From NCBI GenBank assembly GCA_905215145.1, contig CAJMOW010000044.1, positions 1 to 9,322 on the forward strand: a stretch of DNA of 9,322 nt. Reading direction: 5' to 3'. This DNA comes from an uncultured bacterium. Lineage in GTDB: Bacteria > Bacillota_I > Bacilli_A > RF39 > UBA660. The notes beneath the pieces were generated by a model. That model saw only the letters and a program-made list of their open reading frames with translations, was not told the DNA's origin and ran no database searches. A program made the position numbers and the translations under genes. Shown piece by piece: positions 7,038-9,322 of the stretch (the stretch's first letter is position 1; each line of letters opens with the position of its first letter).

Positions 7038-7313
7038 ATGAAAATACTTAAATTTAATGCAGTTTGGTGCAGTGGTTGTTTAGTTATGAAAAAGACCATA
7101 AAAGAAATAAAGGAATTATATCCAGAAATAGAATTTATTGATTATGATTATGATTTAGATGAAAAAGAAGTTGAAAAATGGAATGTTGGTACATTAATAC
7201 CAGTTATGATTTTTTTAAATGAAGAAGGAAAAGAAATATTCCGTTTAAATGGTGAAAAATCTAAAAAAGAAATAGTAAAAGTAATAGAGGAGTTAAGAAA
7301 TGAAAAAAATTAA
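7038..7313 (+). CDS. Small cytosolic thioredoxin, WCSGC
   Basis: A 91-residue minimal thioredoxin with no signal peptide or membrane segment, hence cytosolic. The first strand KILKFNAVW leads into the redox site W10-C11-S-G-C14. IEFIDYDYD is the central strand. GTLIPVMIFLNEEGKEIFRL carries the cis-proline P55 and the final hairpin, followed by a C-terminal helix. It is shorter than standard thioredoxin (about 105 residues), lacking the N-terminal strand and helix. AGGTG (7029-7033) overlaps the cysteine desulfurase stop. Its 3' end overlaps the next gene by 14 bases, and GAGGAG just upstream of that start suggests coupling. Gene order suggests it passes electrons to the membrane CcdA fusion; resolving persulfides or disulfides on the desulfurase is an alternative. 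Both roles are inference. Confidence 0.9.
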   Translation: MKILKFNAVWCSGCLVMKKTIKEIKELYPEIEFIDYDYDLDEKEVEKWNVGTLIPVMIFLNEEGKEIFRLNGEKSKKEIVKVIEELRNEKN

Positions 7314-8496
7314 ATATATATTTTTATTTATTTTATCTTTCTTATTTATATTACCAAGTATAAATGCAGAAGAAAAAAAACAAGTAAATGTATATTTATT
7401 TCATTCTAATACTTGTAGTCATTGTAAAGCCGAAATAGAATTTTTAAACGAAATTCAAAAAGAATATGAAAATTTGAAAATTAATTTATATGAAATAAAT
7501 GATGTAAAAGAAAACAAAGAATTAATGATTAATATAAAAGAAAAATTAAATATTGATTCACCTATGGTTCCTTTTACAGTCATAGGGGATTATTATTATA
7601 TAGGATATAATGATGGCGTAAAAGATGGAATAAAAAATTTAATAGAAAAATATACATCTGAAGAACAATATGATGTTATTAAAGATACAATAGATGGAAA
7701 AGATGTTTCAAACTTTAAAATTAAAAATGGAGAAATTAATAAAATATCAACAGTGTTTGGTGAAATAGATCCTGCAAAAGTATCATTACCAATACTTTCT
7801 GTAATAATGGGTGCTATTGATGGATTTAATCCATGTGCAATGTGGGTTTTGATATTTTTAATAACAATGTTATTTAATATGGAAAATAAAAAAAGAATGT
7901 GGGCACTTGGTATTACATTCTTAGTTACATCAGCTTTGATATATTTAGTATTTATGTTTGTATGGCTTGGAGTAGCAACCAAATTACTTACAACGATTAG
8001 TTGGTTAAAATTATTAATTGGTTTAGTAGCGTTAATAGGTGCATTCATAAATTTAAAAGGATTTATAAAATCGATAGTTAAAAAGGATGCTGGTTGTGAA
8101 GTTGTTGATAACTCTAAAAGAAAGAAAATTATATCTAAAATAAAAAAGTATACATCAGAAAAAAGTTTTATTTTAGCAATGTTAGGAGTAATGTTGTTAG
8201 CTATTTCTGTAAATGCTATAGAACTTGCATGTTCTGCCGGACTTCCAGTTTTATTTACAAATGTTTTAGCCTTGAATGATATTAATTTTATTGAAAAATG
8301 CATATATATTTTTATTTACATATTCTTCTTCTTAATAGATGATATCATAGTGTTTTTTGTAGCAATGTTTACTCTTAACATTAAAGCACTTTCAACAAAA
8401 TATACAAAATATTCTCACTTAATAGGTGGAATCATAATGCTTATTATTGGAATACTTATGATATTTAAACCTGAATGGTTAATGTTTAATTTTTAA
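7300..8496 (+). CDS. Secreted thioredoxin fused to CcdA/DsbD-type membrane domain
   Basis: A 398-residue thiol electron carrier across the membrane. A signal peptide ends near residue 23 (after INA). A thioredoxin/glutaredoxin-like domain (about 27-118) carries C39-S-H-C42 in LFHSNTCSHCKAE and a cis-proline P91 in MVPFTVIGDYY. After a linker come about six membrane helices (roughly 165-192, 203-225, 233-255, 288-320, 333-358, 372-390). GFNPCAMW puts C179 in the first and ELACSAGLPV puts C311 in the fourth, the paired cysteines of CcdA and the central DsbD domain. The lysine-rich loop 255-288 should face the cytosol. The family takes electrons from cytosolic thioredoxin, and the overlapping upstream gene encodes one. 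The domain order is unlike DsbD, whose thioredoxin domain is C-terminal. The ATG follows GAGGAG; the gene ends inside a terminator. Confidence 0.9.
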   Translation: MKKIKYIFLFILSFLFILPSINAEEKKQVNVYLFHSNTCSHCKAEIEFLNEIQKEYENLKINLYEINDVKENKELMINIKEKLNIDSPMVPFTVIGDYYYIGYNDGVKDGIKNLIEKYTSEEQYDVIKDTIDGKDVSNFKIKNGEINKISTVFGEIDPAKVSLPILSVIMGAIDGFNPCAMWVLIFLITMLFNMENKKRMWALGITFLVTSALIYLVFMFVWLGVATKLLTTISWLKLLIGLVALIGAFINLKGFIKSIVKKDAGCEVVDNSKRKKIISKIKKYTSEKSFILAMLGVMLLAISVNAIELACSAGLPVLFTNVLALNDINFIEKCIYIFIYIFFFLIDDIIVFFVAMFTLNIKALSTKYTKYSHLIGGIIMLIIGILMIFKPEWLMFNF

Positions 8497-8513
8497 ACGA
8501 CCATTCTTTTTTT
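8473..8513 (+). terminator. Two-part intrinsic terminator after the CcdA fusion gene
   Basis: Outer stem GAATGGT (8473-8479) pairs with ACCATTC (8500-8506), and inner stem GTTTAA (8484-8489) pairs with TTAAAC (8493-8498); a small internal loop separates them. Seven Ts follow (8507-8513). The left side is the coding end of the CcdA fusion, and the TAA stop lies in the inner stem. Confidence 0.8.
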
Positions 8514-8546
8514 ACTATATATTTACGCATACATAAAAGTTACTCA

Positions 8547-8575
8547 TTGACAAAAAATTAGAAATAATGTAATCT
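8547..8575 (+). promoter_or_regulatory. Possible promoter of the tandem surface-protein genes
   Basis: A perfect -35 box TTGACA lies at 8547-8552. At 17 bases the -10 position reads TAATCT (8570-8575), a weak match. The better-looking TATTAT at 8577-8582 is 24 bases away, too far. A terminator upstream and new genes downstream make a promoter here likely, but the exact -10 is unsure. Confidence 0.4.
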
Positions 8576-8580
8576 GTATT

Positions 8581-8607
8581 ATAGATAGGAGTGAGAGAAT
8601 GAACGAA
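8581..8607 (+). repeat. Leader repeat, copy 1
   Basis: Twenty-seven bases covering the AGGAG ribosome binding site, ATG start and first codons (Met-Asn-Glu) are repeated at 9219-9245 with one mismatch (G8595 versus A9233). The two copies mark the starts of two related tandem genes. Confidence 0.85.
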
Positions 8608-9205
8608 GTTCAAAATGAAAAAAAGTTAGTACAGGTGTAGTGTTTTAATCACATTATTAGTAGTATTATTAGTGGGATGTATAAGTTTTATAGTATATGA
8701 CAAATTTATAAAGAAGGATAATACAGAGAATAATCCACAAACAGAAGAGAAAGATAATACAAAAAATGATTCGCAAATAGAAAACAAAGATGATTTAATC
8801 GTTAATGGAGAAAAATATGAATTAATAGATATTAATGCAGATATAGATTTTGATTCATATAAAATGGTATTAAATACTTGTTTCAAATGTGGAAGTTGGG
8901 ATTTTATTTTTGACACAGAAACAACTGCAAGGTATGTTGATCAGGATATAAAATTTCCAAAACCAATAAAATATTGGGCAACTGCAGGTGGTAATAATAT
9001 TTCAAGTAGTAATAATGAACATATTGAATACTTTCTTTTAAGTGGTGAAGGTGATTTATATGCAATTGATAAATCAACAAAAGAAATAGATTTAATATTA
9101 AGTAATAAAAATGTAACTGCAATAGCTAATGCGACAGATGAAGATGGAACAGAAATTGCTGTGTTAAAAACAACATCAGGAAATAAAAAAATTGTTTTAA
9201 AGTAA
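8599..9205 (+). pseudogene. Single-pass surface protein with extracellular CFKC, frame-broken near its start
   Basis: ATG 8599, seven bases after AGGAG (8587-8591), opens MNEVQNEKKLVQV and hits TAG at 8638-8640. The frame one base over, open from 8630, reads SVLITLLVVLLVGC (a membrane segment), then a D/E/N/T/K-rich linker with near-repeats (DNTENNPQ, DNTKNDSQ) and a globular region to 9205. Removing one base near 8638 joins them into a 201-residue protein that aligns without gaps to the start of the next gene. Two lost bases, one in the A7 run (8618-8624) and one in the T4 run (8643-8646), would also repair it. The first in-frame start after the break, GTG 8672, is inside the membrane segment and has no binding site, so it is unlikely to be used. 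The predicted outside part contains NTCFKCGSWDF, a CXXC pair for metal or disulfide. I do not recognise the family. Confidence 0.65.
8628..8640 (+). other. Frame break in the first tandem gene
   Basis: The start-codon frame ends at TAG 8638-8640, and the downstream frame is closed by TAG at 8627-8629, so a single indel must lie between these stops. One extra base (for example T8638) would be enough. A true mutation, phase variation or a sequencing error all remain possible. Confidence 0.6.
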
Positions 9206-9218
9206 TATCAAATAAAAA

Positions 9219-9245
9219 ATAGATAGGAGTGAAAGAATGAACGAA
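9219..9245 (+). repeat. Leader repeat, copy 2
   Basis: The second copy of the 27-base leader and start region seen at 8581-8607, identical at 26 of 27 positions. It contains AGGAG (9225-9229) and ATG 9237. No promoter or terminator is evident in the 31 bases after the previous stop, so the two genes are probably cotranscribed. Confidence 0.85.
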
Positions 9246-9322
9246 ATAAAAAATAAAAAAGGAGATGCAGTAAAAGTAGTATTAATAATCGTTTTATTGA
9301 TTTTATTAATAGCTAGTATGAG
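9237..9322 (+). CDS. Paralogous surface protein, N-terminus only
   Basis: The first 28 codons of a gene that runs off the window. MNEIKNKKGDAVKV is followed by a hydrophobic stretch, VLIIVLLILLIASM, a probable membrane anchor. The start matches the repaired beginning of the preceding gene position by position (MNE-x-x-N-x-K, then V-L-I at residues 15-17), so the two are tandem paralogs or share a conserved N-terminal module. ATG 9237 lies seven bases after AGGAG. Unlike its neighbour, it has an open frame through the membrane segment. Function unknown. Confidence 0.75.
   Translation, partial: MNEIKNKKGDAVKVVLIIVLLILLIASM

Noticed and set aside
7596..8303. Long open frame of 235 codons on the minus strand
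   Set aside because: It lies wholly inside the CcdA fusion gene, has no ribosome binding site or family pattern, and arises because AT-rich membrane-protein codons seldom make stops on the reverse strand.
8600..8612. TGAAC-GAA-GTTCA as a second LexA box
   Set aside because: The half-sites are separated by 3 bases instead of 4, and it lies after the start codon in coding sequence, away from promoter elements.
8672..9205. GTG 8672 as the true start of the surface protein
   Set aside because: It falls in the middle of a membrane segment, has no ribosome binding site, and ignores the conserved leader and start at 8581-8607.

Overview
The window looks like chromosomal DNA from a very AT-rich, low-GC Gram-positive lineage, such as an uncultured gut Bacillota or a Mollicutes relative. 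This is inferred from composition, AGA-dominated arginine codons, strong AGGAGG-type ribosome binding sites and sigma-A-like promoters. Translation follows the standard bacterial code: every tryptophan is TGG, and no intact reading frame contains TGA. All genes are on the + strand and closely packed. No RNA genes, CRISPR arrays or insertion sequences were seen, and no gene-free stretch exceeds about 110 bases.

Layout: (1) 1-958, a terminator of an upstream unit, then a monocistronic gene for a 10TM-type putative heavy-metal/manganese exporter with its own terminator. (2) 961-2195, a Y-family DNA polymerase gene behind a promoter that carries a LexA (SOS) box, broken by a frameshift that fits an 8-base deletion in a conserved motif. 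(3) 2224-5835, a tight four-gene unit: a membrane-anchored, cysteine-free thioredoxin-like protein, the nucleic-acid-binding factor Tex, a small lipoprotein, and a membrane-anchored CPWC thioredoxin. (4) 5849-8513, a three-gene unit: cysteine desulfurase, a 91-residue cytosolic thioredoxin, and a secreted-thioredoxin/CcdA fusion, with a leader inverted repeat and a terminator. (5) 8547 to the end, two tandem related genes for single-pass surface proteins with a shared 27-base leader. The first has a frame break near its N-terminus; the second runs off the window.

The strongest theme is thiol redox chemistry across the membrane. The cytosolic thioredoxin and the CcdA-type fusion overlap and look like donor and transmembrane relay. 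The anchored CPWC thioredoxin, the two-cysteine lipoprotein and the CFKC surface protein are candidate outside partners. The second theme is gene decay, or sequence error: two genes here are each one indel away from an intact reading frame.
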